Assembly (NCBI GenBank): GCA_033782935.1
Contig: JAWQEG010000504.1
Span: forward strand, 67,001 to 131,000
Length of the DNA stretch: 64,000 nucleotides
DNA from: Petrolisthes cinctipes
Lineage: Eukaryota; Arthropoda; Malacostraca; Decapoda; Porcellanidae
Direction of reading: 5' to 3'
Below are positions 10,405-21,662 of this stretch, in pieces (position 1 is the stretch's first letter; each line of letters starts with the position of its first letter). Both the position numbers and the translations under genes were made by a program. Below the pieces are notes generated by a model. The model saw only the letters and a list, made by a program, of their open reading frames with translations. It was not told the origin of the DNA and ran no database searches.

Positions 10405-11369
10405 CCAGGTCAACTCTTATTCACACACACACACACACACACATTAACGTCTGCTGTCAAATTAATGTTCTTGCTTCTACCTATGCCTGACCAGTTAGAC
10501 TCTCTCTTTCATTATTTAACAATTACTGTTTTTCTTTCATATATTGACACCAAATTTTATTGTGCAGGCACACCACCAGCAGTCCACGGCCTACTGTTCC
10601 TCATCCTGAATCGATGTACGAGGCATGTGTGTTGGCATCCACATACGAAGATGACGATATGGACACTGACTTCTAGGCTTTACTTCAGGATACTAATGCT
10701 GTAGAGTTGCAGCAAGTATATCATCCATCTCCATGCTTAACCATTGAAAGGATATATTTTGACAAGACCAGGTTTGAAGGAGACGTTAATAAGGCTCTTG
10801 CATTTTATGAAAAATTTATATACAAGAGACTTTAATTCATGTTCCAGTAGCCAGGGAAACTAATTTCTGTGATAATGTTTTTTCTGTTACTTCAGTACTG
10901 TATTATATTAATATTATATTATAATTATATTCAGAACAAATAAAATATTATCTGTGCAATATACTGCATTAATATTTGTGTAGCAAATAAAACAAATTAA
11001 TATAACATGTCTTTTATTTCAACATAATAAGACTTGACAGTTAAGCATAAAATAATAAGTATAAGTATAAAGTATCAAGTAAAAATATATAACTACAGCA
11101 TAAGTATTAAGTATATTCTTTATGTAGCTAAGAGGTGAGACTCCCAGCTGATACTTTAGTCTGTTCATTCTCCATACTGTAGTTCACTGGTGGGATATCT
11201 AGCAACAAGCCTGGCAGGGATTGAGCTCGCTGATAGGCTGGCGGCAGTGCCAACATATGCTGCCAGGTAATCGGTGAGCTTGATCCATGCTCGGCTCTGT
11301 GTTACATGTCTCGCCAGTGGACTACGGAGAGTAAATGAACAACTAAGTTCCACAAAAATTACTCTTTCA

Positions 11370-12350
11370 GTAAAGGAGGCTCCATGTTACACATGACTGC
11401 AACTATGACTGTTATCTGGTCTAGTAATGGCCATAAACTAATATATATTGTTCGTGACAACAGTTTGTAGTTTTTCATACGTTCTATGGCCCGTTCAACA
11501 TAAATGCGTAGTGATGCTATCTCCCTCGTTTTTTTCTATTTCATTTTGATTTAAAATCCTATGATCAGTACCATCCTTCTTTCTGGTGAAAAGGGGGGAT
11601 ATGCAACTTTGCGTTCTTTTCAAGTAACAAGTCTGCTACATTAAAACCACATCAACCATGATGACATCCCCAGGTTCAACTTTGTCCAAAAACTCCTTTT
11701 GAACTATATGCCTATCTGAAGCACTTCCTCCATATACTTTTGAAACAAAAGAAATTAAGCCTGTTGGTGTTATTCCAACTAAGAGTTTAACTGTATTATG
11801 ATGTTTATAATTTGAATAAGTTGCAGCTTGAGCACTGCAATTCCGTGGCTTAACCGTGAAAAATTCTGTGCAGTCTAGAATAATTCTTGTATCCCTATAT
11901 TCAGAGGGGTAGTTCTCTGGGAGATTGTTTTTAACAGTTTCAGCTGATGGATACTTTAGCCGTCTTTTGAATATCTCGTACAAAACGTTAATCCATGTTG
12001 TTATGACACTACTAATGTTACTCTGGCTTACCCCAAACAGCTGAGCAAGCACCTCCATCTCCCATGCTTGTCTAATGTTTATTAAAGTAATGAGGTATTC
12101 ATCAAACTCTTTATCTTTCTTTGCTCTACTTGGTCTGCTTGGCTTTGAATTCTTATTAAACTGTTTAGGCCATTTCCAATAGTTAATGCTAACAACTTTC
12201 TTCTGAATTTTTCAAATGTTCCATACAGTATTTTTTTGGACAACATACCAGTATATTTTCTAACCGACTTGTCACTCCTAAGAAATTTTTCCTTGATTGA
12301 TTGGTGAAGGATTTTGTTCTTCTCGGCTTCACTGGCATGGACAAACTGCA
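11370..12350 (-). pseudogene. ISL2EU transposase: HTH and DDE catalytic domain
   Basis: Read on the minus strand. A start-side segment (FVHASEAEKNKILHQ...SVRKYTGMLSKK, 12350-12190) follows a good splice acceptor (TTTTTTCATTGCAG). It loses frame in an A-run near 12210, then continues INYWKWPKQFNKN, an HTH segment (LAQLFGVSQSNISSVITTWI) and the DDE core. The core has DCTEFF (first Asp), YSNYKHHNTVKLLVGITPTG, GGSASDRHIVQKEFL, VIMVD (second Asp), then after further shifts REIASLRIYVERAIERMKNY with the catalytic Glu, ending PPLLKE near 11373. This is the DDE_Tnp_4 arrangement. At least three frame breaks are present, so no product is expected. The break in the second-Asp block replaces the usual residues after VD. 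Confidence 0.82.
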
Positions 12351-12724
12351 ATGAAAAAATGTAAAATTAAAGTCATGGCAGATAGTCCTTGACCAGGTGC
12401 TGCAGTCAGCCACCTGATAATAGTATGGGTATAAATTATTTGAATGATGGTCACAGCTATCTATCACTGCCTGGTCAAGGACTATTTGCCGCAACTGTAC
12501 TGATAATGCAAAATGATAGCAAATTTCTGGTGAACAATGTAAACTTTTGAAAAGTAGTGACATACCAGTATTAAAAACTTGTCATTTAACAATGATCAAG
12601 AAAATAACTATATCCCTTGCATTTTTTTTATCCTGTTGTAGCTGGTTAATTATTAATATAACAGTATTCTCATTATGCTTGGAATAAGAAGAAAATATGA
12701 ATTTCAAAGTCAATACCAAACCAT

Positions 12725-12859
12725 ATCAAGTGTTTGAGTTTCAACGTCAAGGGTAGGTTGACCTATCTGTATCCCAACATCAGCTGGTTGGCCAAAGTCT
12801 GCACCATCCTGGGAAGTGCAGAGATAGGTGTGGTCTGGGTGTGGCACAGGTGTTACTGA
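12725..12859 (-). pseudogene. ISL2EU transposase linker exon A
   Basis: The minus-strand frame VTPVPHPDHTYLCTSQDGAD continues to VGIQIGQPTLDVETQTL and begins at a pyrimidine-rich acceptor (CTTTTTCATTTCAG). It resembles exon B at 13062-13193 (PHP motif, acidic), suggesting exon duplication in the spacer between the THAP and DDE parts. Its downstream donor is unclear. Confidence 0.5.
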
Positions 12860-13061
12860 AATGAAAAAGAAAAGAAAAAATGGAAGTCATGTCAAAGAAT
12901 TGTGAGATTGTATCACACTAAGCATTCCACAAAGTTGAACACATAGTAAATACTATTGTTACTGCCCACACAAGTTTAAGTAATATTTCCCAAATATAAA
13001 ATTCTAACCATTTCCTCCCAGTACTTCAATAATATTCAATACATTCACAAGAATATCTTAC

Positions 13062-13193
13062 CTTCGGCAACTGAGAACTCTTGCAAACTGTTATGAAGGT
13101 CAACTCCACCTCCAATTTCACTGATGGTTATCTCAGCCACTGGTTCTTGATGTAGGGCATAAAAGTCAGCATGTGGATGTGGTTCAGGTACGT
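13062..13193 (-). pseudogene. ISL2EU transposase linker exon B
   Basis: 132 bp (44 codons), bounded by an AG at 13194-13195 and a GTAAGA donor at 13061-13056. Encodes DVPEPHPHADFYALHQEPVA, then GGGVDLHNSLQEFSVAEG. The GGGVDLHNS phrase matches GGGINLHSS in the segment at about 13600-13660. Confidence 0.55.
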
Positions 13194-13576
13194 CTATTAC
13201 GGAAACAAAAAAATATAGATATATAAGCATAATTATAATCAAATGTGACTATCAGTATCTTAGGTAATATTGTACATTACTGTATCTTATAATGTTCAAC
13301 ATTCCATATTCATTTCTAACCACCTAATGCACTCAAATAGCAATTGGACAAGCTCTCTTTGAGAATGTCAAATAAATAAAAATGTTAACCTAAATCTTTT
13401 ACCTATTTAGCCTGGAGAACATTCAAAACACATTGTCACCTAACACAGACACACAAGGACATACATAAAATAATTATGATAATAAAATAACCCACTATTG
13501 TGACAAACACTTCAGGCTAGATACCCCATAGGATAGCCAAGTTTTTCGTCTCAAAGCAAACATCCAACACATCCTA

Positions 13577-14010
13577 AGTTACCTCTTACCTTCTATAAAT
13601 GAAGACTGTTGCACGTACACTGCTGTGTAGGTTAATTCCACCTCCATTTTTACTAACATCAGGCATAGGTTCTTGAGGTGTAATAGTGTCAGCTTGTCCA
13701 CGGTCATCTGATTTGTTTTTGTTTTGCCAGGCATTTGATGGTCTTGGATGTGCACATTTTCTGCCCCAGTCATTATATTGAAACAGCTCTGGGTCAGGAT
13801 TGGAAGAGGATGGACCTAGTCCTAACCAATCAACGAAATGCCTAGAGCATTTCTACACCTGCTCTCCCACAACTTTCTTCTTTTTTATTCCACCTTGGCT
13901 GAAGGAAATTTTGCCCATCCTTTCACGTCAGCCATATATGGATGTTTTTCTGCATACTTGCGTGAATCGCTCTTACAGTCGGCTACAGCACACACAAACA
14001 CAGGCATCCC
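13577..14010 (-). pseudogene. ISL2EU transposase: N-terminal THAP-like zinc finger, broken
   Basis: On the minus strand MPVFVCAVADCKSDSRKYAE starts at about 14009. It gives the C-x4-C pair of a THAP finger, then GWAKFPSAKVE and a TAA, then KRRKLWESRCR (the W-x-x-x-C-R block). In another frame follow HFVDWLGLGPSSSNPDPELF and QYNDWGRKCAHPRP, the conserved region after the finger in this transposon group. A Gln/Thr-rich segment ends GGGINLHSSV near 13610. The stop and frame change make it a relic. THAP fingers normally bind the element's own termini. Confidence 0.65.
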
Positions 14011-14489
14011 GTCTCTCTTAGCTCCAGAGTTTTGTTATTGTTGACACTCTGGATATCCAGCCCGAAGTGAAAATCATGCGTCTGGCAGCGCAAGAGTTTA
14101 CGGGGCAAGGATGACACCATTTCATTATAATATGCTTTTATTTCAACTTATTCAGACAGTGACATGTGTTTTGCTATATACAGCAAGCATCTGTAGTCTT
14201 AGTGTCGTTCCTGAGCTTATAAAATGTCTTTTCAGTAAGCACTGGCTGTATATATTTATGCGAAAGGGACCTCCATTCGAAGTTCTGTTAAATAGCTTTT
14301 TTTATTTTTATATGTTTTACCTCAATGTTGAAATTCTTTTATTAATATGATACAGTACAAGTTGCAATATACATTAGATGTTGAAAAACGCATGAAACAG
14401 ACCAATATACCTATTCATTAAAATGCACTCAATGCATAACTGATCACTCTGATTATTTGTTTGTCCCCATTCCTGAGTGATAAGTCCAC

Positions 14490-14535
14490 CGACGCCTAGC
14501 GGTTGAACCATGAACTACAACTCGTGATAACTCCT
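14490..14535 (-). repeat. Right TIR of the ISL2EU-like element
   Basis: 46 bp, complement of 8415-8460. Followed by ATT, which also precedes the left TIR. Confidence 0.95.
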
Positions 14536-14569
14536 ATTGTCAGTTATGGTTTAAATGGCAATTACTACA

Positions 14570-14690
14570 ATGGCATGGGTATTGTTTTAATATAGCCAGA
14601 AATACGAGGTGAGCTATATGTATATATATATATAAAAAAAAAAAAACTCACCTCGTATTTCTGGCTATATTATAACAATACTCATGCCAT
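14570..14690. repeat. Near-perfect hairpin, arms about 48 bp
   Basis: The left arm (14570-14618, ATGGCATGGGTATTGTTTTA through CCAGAAATACGAGGTGAG) is complementary to the right arm (14646-14690) with about four differences. The spacer is a TA-rich/A-rich loop. It lies 35 bp outside the ISL2EU right TIR. Looks like a small foldback or MITE; no clear target duplication. Confidence 0.85.
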
Positions 14691-16000
14691 TTTAATTCAA
14701 TAAATATTAGAATACCTTTTAAGAATGCCTATGAAGACCGATATCTATTTATCTAAGTAAAACTGGAAGAAACAAAATTGGCTGCATTGTTGTGCTCGTT
14801 TACGTTTAAAGATAGTTGACTTGGATTTGAATTTTTTTTCTTGTGTCTATTTATATGGTCAATGCAGCAGATGGGCATAATTTGCATATATGAAATAACA
14901 AATGAGAATTTTCTTTGCATCCCAGGATCATACAATGAAGTTAATGAAGGGTTAATTTAAATGTTTATATCAACGAGTCAAGGACAATGTTTGTTCAGCC
15001 AATCACGAGCTGGCAATGTAATGTTGCCATTTTACAAATGGCCGTGGTCAGATGCGATGAAATAAAGTATAGTAGTGGAGTCTGCGAGAATATAATATAC
15101 TGTATAATATATATAAAATAGTTTTGTAGTCTTACATTTTCTATATATTGTAAACACTTGAAAACAACAGTGTGTGCCAATAGTACATACATAAGGTGAG
15201 GTCTGTAACCAATACCTTACAATAGGACCAGTTACTAGTAAATACTATGACACAGATGTGCTCTACTTCAGCTGTTATACAACGGCGGTGAGAAGGAGCC
15301 CAATGTCCACTATCCACAACAACAGTTGTTATTTCATGAAGGGCGAAAACATTACATAAGTTAAAATATGAGACAACAGAAAGCAGAGAAATTCATAAAG
15401 AGATAGATGTTTAGACTTATATTTATAAGGCAAAGTTTGATAAATAGTTGGATGGATGAGTAGATGGTAGATAGTTAAGTTACATAATAGGTTAATAAAT
15501 GGATGGACAGATGTACATGTGGCTATCTTGATATAAATAAATAACTGGTTAAGGAATCTATCATTATATAAGGCTAAGCTATGTATGTGTGTTTTGTCCC
15601 CTCTAGTTATGAGTGTTTTGCGATAGAGGTGAAAATCTAGAAAAAAAAACTGGGCATGTAACCAGGACAAGTAACGAGTATAAATAAAAAGTGTTTTTGT
15701 CATGGGCAAATAAAAACAAATATTGATCGCCACCACCATAAAATTCTCGTCTTACCATTTCATGGAAATTTTCTTGGTGTTATTCCAATACTGGAGAAAT
15801 TATGGAGGCAATATTTAAGTATGATAACACGGTAAAAGAATAAATAATCAAATAAACAAATATTTCATCAGAAAATGTCCACCAAGCAACTTAGGTATTG
15901 TATATACCATTCCTTACAAGCAATGTAATAAATTTTATATTGAAAAATATGGAAATAAAAAACTATGGATATCCGAGTAACACAACATATGTATAGAGTA
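14691..16000. other. AT-rich, no gene recognised
   Basis: The 136-codon minus-strand frame at 15329-15739 is made of simple GATA/TAGA-like AT-rich sequence and shows no domain. Confidence 0.4.
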
Positions 16001-16622
16001 AAGAGCGTATCACACGGGGCATTTCGCCGGACTGTTTCACCCAATTAAACAGTCATTTGGTACAACCATTTCGCCGGACTTGAAAACATCATTTGCTGAC
16101 ATATTCGCGCAACTCGCGCGATTCGTCCAACCGTCTCGAACGTACTGGCTCGTTCCTCACTTTTTCGATAAGGGCAGTTTCAATATCCCTGTGGTCCACA
16201 TGACTCGCGCTATAATGAAATATTACTGGTTGATGTTGTCTGGAAAGTTTGAAGAATGTGGGGCTTTGTGGGCCAATGATTGCTTTGTATACAAATATCA
16301 TATCAGCATCATATGACTTAAATAAATATATCGTATAACTATACATTCTCATGTATATATTTTCTTATAATATACAGTACGTGATGGTATACATATCAAT
16401 ACTTATTAACTGCTTTTAATATTTTTAATCAAGAGAAAAATTATAGACATATTTTTGATTTCGGAGTAAGTTGGGTGAAATGCGCGACTCTTTGTAACAT
16501 TTCATTAAACCTGGGGAGCGCGTTTGGTCCGACGAAATAACCCTGAGGTTGGCCATGTAGGTCCGACGAAACGACAAGTTGGGTGAAACAGTCTGGCGAA
16601 ATGCCCCGTGTGATAGGGGCTT
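16001..16622. mobile_element. TIR element of 622 bp, TA-flanked
   Basis: The ends are inverted: AAGAGCGTATCACACGGGGC at left, and the complement of the right reads AAGCCCCTATCACACGGGGC. The arms continue in complement for about 45 bp (CATTTCGCCGGACTGTTTCA). TA precedes and follows. The arm motif TTTCGCCGGACT recurs internally near 16070 and as CCGACGAAA near 16528 and 16563, giving subterminal repeats. No ORF with a recognisable domain. Confidence 0.8.
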
Positions 16623-17766
16623 TAGGACGGAACTGTGAAATGGCGGATAATTCCAATACAAAGCCACTCATGACCATCACACTGCTCAAAACACCCGAAA
16701 ATTCGATATTTTTGGGTCCCAGAAGCGATCTCTACATGCATACTCAGTGCTAGAATGTATCCCAATACAGGCCCAAGATTATCGCTAACACTAAAAGTCT
16801 CTTTATTTAAAGGGAGTGTAATTGAATCCCGTTAATCTCTGTTAAAATTGAGAAGAATCTAAGCAGAAACAATGGATAATTCAGGTGTGATAAGTTGTAA
16901 TTTGATTTTGATTTTACAGGTTTTCCAGCCCGGCTAAACCTTGCCTTTAGTTCTGTAGATATAAGTCTGGTTTATCAGGAATGTTGTATGATAAAGTAAG
17001 GTCTCTTTGTTCACGTGACACATGCTGACTCTCCCCTCTTTGACTGTATATAAACTTTCAATCCTCATGTCTTTGTATTACCATTAACATAGTTAATATA
17101 TATATATATTCTCAAGACCTAGAGCTTACTCTATGCTCCAACTGATCTCTGCCACGTCAGCCAAAGTCCCACCACTAGATGGCACCTGCTACACCATTCA
17201 TTATATATACTAAACACTTGAACACTTTGCCTCACTCACAAGACAACTTCTGGAAGATAGCTCACACCTTAATTAAGTCAGGCTTAAGAGGTGGAGATAA
17301 GATGTCGGCCAGCCAACGAGTGAGGTAACTGAGTTGATGACGTCAGCTGAACCACACTTGTCCTTACGACCCTGTGCCTCAGCTTGACTTTCTTGCATTT
17401 TTTATTTTCTCTATATTCATCGTACAATTCATTCCAAATGTATTATCGGTATTGTTTCACAGCGTTAAAAGTCAAAGTAAATTAAGTAATATATTTTTAT
17501 ATAATATAGACAAGTCAGTAAATATACCACATGTAACATAATTATACACAGCAGTCACAAAACAAATATATTTTCCTCTCATGTCCTCTACTATAGTCTA
17601 CTGTATGTATTTAGTTAGCTTCATCAATCTCATCTTTTCACCTCTACAAGATTTACTTTCTTATCAAGTATCTTGTTAGTATTATTCAGCTTTCTGCAAA
17701 AAAAAAAAAAAAAAAATCTTTTCTACTGCTAAATCTTAGATACATTGTTTTTGTACATTTTTTTTC
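16623..17766. other. No gene; possible decayed LTR
   Basis: A TATA-like box (TGTATATAAACTTTC near 17045), a (TA)n run at 17098-17109 and a poly-A tract (17698-17716) are present. I could not fix LTR ends or a target duplication, so no element is called. Confidence 0.35.
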
Positions 17767-18640
17767 TTAATAAATTAAGGATGTCTCCATGTAAAGCATT
17801 AAAATCTCTCTCATACTGGTCAGCTGCGAAAAAAAATCAGAAGGAAGGTAATGGTGATATTGTCTATTGATTCCATATGTTGACCAAGGAATTGCAGTCA
17901 CTAGGTTTTTGTGCCAAATCAGTTCATTTCTTAGATAATTTGCGTATAATGTAGTCAACAATGTAACTTCATCAACTATTGAATCTCTTGATTTGCTTAC
18001 ACATTTACAAAACCATAACCCTTCTTGTAGCTGGTTATCAAAATCATTAACCGTATCTTTCTTTAAATTAATTCATTTCCAATATCCAGTTCATTAAAAT
18101 CAAGGCTAGGTATTGTACTGTACAGCCACAATCAAATAGCCACCGACACTTTCCTTCCGTCGTGCAAATAAATTAGAATCATATCAAAATATAATTATAA
18201 AACACCTTACTCAACTCAACCCTCTCAATTATTATTATGAGGTGCTGCAAAATCATAAATGTGTTGTTCTTTATTACCAAGATATTTACTATGATAGAAG
18301 GAAAATTTTGGTGGATATTTGATTTTGGCTGTACATACAATTCCACTACCAAGCCCTTTTCACTAGATGATTTGCTTTTACGTTTCATAGTTCTCAGCTT
18401 CATAGTAATAGACATACAGTCAACATTTCCATTAGTGATATTATATTTATTTACAAGAAGTGATACATTCTTTCTCAGCAGCAAATTTTTAGGCGAACTA
18501 TAAATATTCAGAGTATTGGAATGGTCATATATGTCATTCATTTGTCTAGTAGACCCAAGCATATGTTTCAGACACTCCTGATTTAGTCTCCTAGTGGGAA
18601 TATATTCAAAGTTGAAAAATTTCTTAATTATGGTTCTCGT
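17767..18640 (-). pseudogene. P-element-like transposase remnant (tentative)
   Basis: Minus-strand translation near 18610-18380 reads NFEYIPTRRLNQECLKHMLG, then STRQMNDIYDHSNTLNIYSS, then VSLLVNKYNITNGNVDCMSI. The RLNQ-x(2)-L block followed by a short variable stretch and N-x-N-V resembles the C-terminal part of P-element/THAP9 transposases (typically LNQD-x-LE-x-FF). The rest, to 17767, has several stops; the frame 17961-17767 has no recognisable domain. No TIRs were found. A domain search of the translated strip would settle it. Confidence 0.42.
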
Positions 18641-18737
18641 GCAACCCTATAAGTGACTGAGAAGAGAAAATAACTCATTTATGGAACTTGTATAAACCCC
18701 AGTATCTGTGCTATCCCATAGAGTGTATAGCCTGTAG

Positions 18738-18935
18738 TGATGTGGGCAATACTTTAAGGGTTTTGGCGCCCCTTCGACCCCAGCCACTCCCTTTCAGTTC
18801 TTCAACTGTCCCTCTTTTCTTTCTATTTCCTTCGTGCTTGCTGTCTCACCTCTCTATCACCTTTTCCTGGCGCAATATGACCTCGCTGTTGCGGCGCCTA
18901 CTATCAATCAATCAACCAATCAATCAATCATCTGT
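18738..18935 (+). repeat. Dispersed repeat family D, copy 2 with ATCA tail
   Basis: Close match to 8086-8265, including TGATGTGGGCAATACTTTAA at the start and CACCTCTCTATCACCTTTTC inside. It ends in a clear (ATCA)n run with one CCA interruption (18903-18930). Confidence 0.8.
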
Positions 18936-20218
18936 GCTAATTCCTAATGTATAAAGATATATATACAGTATTCTCCCCAAACCTATATGAAGAACTCTTT
19001 TGGCTGAACCATTCGTCGAAAAGACATAAATTCAGCCGTTTCCTCACAGTTTACAATTCTCATCAGGCTTCCTTTCCAAAATACTTAAGTGAATCTGGGC
19101 ATGAACTAGAAAGTAATTGGGCTGCATACTTAACTCATTGTCTTTACTGACCGCAAACATTTAGGTGCACTTCATTGAATTTGTAAGTTCAACCGTACTC
19201 TGTCTTATTGGCTGCCATCATTTCCCGAATACAGGAGTCAGACTAAATTACCATAACTTAAATCATAACCCAAATGCAAATAATATTTTAAATTATTTTC
19301 ATTAAGTGTTAAACATGTTATACAACTTGTGGCTGTGAAAAGATGAAAATTATGAAGCTAAGTAAACAGTACTGTAAAATACATGTAAGGAAAATATCAC
19401 CATTTTGTGACTGCTGTGTAAATGTTGTATGTGGTACATATTTCTAATTGTCTGTTTATAGGAACATAAGGCTAATAATTTATTCCAACGATCGGTACAT
19501 TTATGCTTCCTAGCAGGTTTCTGTTTCTGTATCCGTGATTGGTTGATTTGATGATAATTCTCTTTCAAGGGCTCCTAACTTTAGCGACGTGTGATTGGCT
19601 GTCCAAACTTCTCATATCTCAGGATTTTTTATCTATTATGTATTAATTAAATAAACAATCTGACACTTTATTATGTTTTTAATATAACAAATATTACTAA
19701 ATAATTGCCAATTGACATTTGATGACACGCCTACCAATACAGAAACTTACCTACTGAGTGAGACGCGACTGACCGACTGTCAACACGGGAGAGAGAGGTG
19801 TGTTAGTCTTCCCGCCAACACTATTTTTGTTCTTCCGTCGTAGCTATGACTTGGCCGTTATCCTTAATTTTTTAAGTTACTTCGTGAGGCTATGGAATCT
19901 TGATAAAAAATAATCAAAATTACTACTAATAAGATGTAATAACTTTGCTTTCATATATATTTATGGTGTATCTTGACCTTAAATAAATGGATTTGAACGA
20001 TATCCTCCTACCTCCGTAGCCTAATGAACAAACCAGCAGTTTTTTCCCTACTATATACAGTTTTCGCTTTTCAACGCACTGTGACGCGATTCGCATAATA
20101 AACGAATCATCCACCACACAAAGATTGACGGGAATCACGTAAAAATCTTTTATAAATTCTCCAAATATAAGAGTTTCTCATATAACTTTGTCAAAATCGG
20201 GTGAGTCAAGGGTATGTA
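18936..20218. other. No gene recognised
   Basis: AT-rich sequence with scattered frames under 75 codons, none with a domain. Confidence 0.35.
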
Positions 20219-20331
20219 CAGTCGGCGGCAGAAGTCCTGTCGCTTCACCTGTTTCACCGAAACACGCAGTGTTCATGGAGTCGAGAAATACGCACGTTTT
20301 CTACACCTAACAGGACTTTTCCCGCCGACTG
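20219..20331. mobile_element. 113-bp Tc1/mariner-like MITE, TA-flanked
   Basis: Perfectly complementary start and end CAGTCGGCGG, with longer imperfect arms through AAGTCCTGT. Flanked by TA at 20217-20218 and 20332-20333. The CAGTCGGC start is shared with the larger element at 47310-47731. Confidence 0.85.
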
Positions 20332-20333
20332 TA

Positions 20334-21569
20334 CGAGTCCTATCAAATAAAGTAATTGGCAACTCTCTGTAGGAATGATATTTTGAAAGAGAAGGGAAAA
20401 TTTCTCGGTGTTCTCTCGACAGCCAGCGTTAGCGGGATTTAATTAAATCGTGTTGCTACCCACGCCCACGAAGTACAGGACTCAATAAAAGTTGTATCAT
20501 ATTGACGACAATGTAAAGTGGTAATGTTGTGATTTTTTTTTTTTTTTTCAAGAAGTGTGCAGAACTTTATATCGAATATATACCGGTAATAACGTACCCT
20601 GCTTGTGTGTTCGTCACTTGGTCATGGCGTTGCATGAAAAGGACGTTTTGAAAATCCTCTTTGATAATGATGATAATCCGGATATAATTACCCTGATGGA
20701 AGAAGCCATTCCTGAAGAGTCATGTTGTCCTATGTGATGAATGAATGTGAGTACAGAATATTCTTGAATATTATATAATTGCCTTACTTTCTTATTATAT
20801 GTTGCAGAACAATATGGATATATAAGCTTCACAGTCTCGTAAAATTAGAACCCAAAGTAGTTAACTATTTTTTCCCCGTGGATAATGTAATTCTGTATGG
20901 TGAATGTGTTGGTTCGATGATTATCCCTTATGTTATATCCTTCAAGATATGCTAAGTTAGGCGACACAACTTTAGTCGCCTTTTGTACGGTACAGTTGGC
21001 TCCACTTCCGCGTTTACCACTTTGCGTTGCCAATGTCGAGCCACCCAGAATCTGAATCCCGAACCACGCGTGATCATGATGTGAACCAATGACCAAGTGA
21101 GATGGAAAAGGGAGTTGGATTGGGGAGGGAAAGCTTCAACAGTGATAGAGTATTATTATTGGAAAGAGAGAGAATTATTACAGTAAGCACCGGAAGCTAT
21201 TGAGTATTCGTTTAATATATACAGTAAATTTACCTGTAATGTTACATTCCAAGGGATTTGCTCTAAATTGCATAATGAATACATAATTTATGTAGCAATA
21301 TGATCCACACGCCAATATTATTATAATTGATCAATAAATGCTATGTTTGTGAGTCTTGTAGTAATTCATACCCTGCCGATATACTAGGAATGGGATGGAG
21401 AATAATAACAGGAAAAAGTTGTGTTCGTGCACCACCCACTTCATGATTACAATTTTGTTGTTGTTAATTTTGTTATGATTGACAATTGTAGTATTGCACG
21501 TGAGAATTATCTAGGTACGATAAACGGTTTAATGAATTCTTACCGATATATATCTTGTCACTATTGTGA
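20334..21569. other. No gene recognised
   Basis: A short acidic frame at 20624-20737 (ALHEKDVLKILFDNDDNPDI) and a minus-strand frame at 20845-21096 have no recognisable domain and no convincing splice context. A 17-T tract lies at 20533-20549. Confidence 0.35.
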
Positions 21570-21662
21570 CGTGTGTGTGTGTGAGCAGCAGTTGACCAGG
21601 GCCACGGTAACGGGCTTGATGAAGCCTATGTCAAGTGTCGAAAGATATATATATAAAAAAAA
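21570..21662 (+). mobile_element. SINE 3'-end fragment
   Basis: TGACGTGTGTGTGTGTGAGC through GTCGAAAGATATATAT plus an A-run matches the 3' third of the SINEs at 7747 and 61085. It is 5' truncated. Confidence 0.75.

Larger units (their letters stand above)
8415..14535. mobile_element. ISL2EU-like (PIF/Harbinger-related) DNA transposon, 6.1 kb, full length but decayed
   Basis: Terminal inverted repeats of 46 bp match at 44 positions. The left is 8415-8460, starting AGGAGTTATCACGAGTTG. The right is 14490-14535, its complement. Both ends are flanked by ATT (8412-8414, 14536-14538). Inside are two oppositely oriented genes: a plus-strand SAP plus SWIM protein (8925-10404) and a minus-strand THAP plus DDE transposase (14010 to 11370). 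This two-gene content fits the ISL2EU group. ISL2EU elements normally also encode a YqaJ nuclease domain, which I cannot find, so an internal deletion is likely. Stops and single-base shifts in every gene show that it is inactive. Confidence 0.8.

Noticed and set aside
10385..10445. Minus-strand SINE fragment inside the ISL2EU element
   Set aside because: Only a short GACCTGGGCC-type match next to an AC repeat; too short to support.
15329..15739. 136-codon minus-strand frame
   Set aside because: AT-rich, GATA-like simple sequence; no domain, no splice context.
16985..17270. Possible solo LTR with TATA box
   Set aside because: TG start and CA end could be proposed, but no target duplication or second copy supports them.
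20555..20737. Small acidic protein
   Set aside because: No domain, no splice support; kept only as a note in the gap entry.
20845..21096. Exon-like minus-strand frame
   Set aside because: Reads smoothly for about 80 codons but matches no family I know and lacks convincing splice sites.
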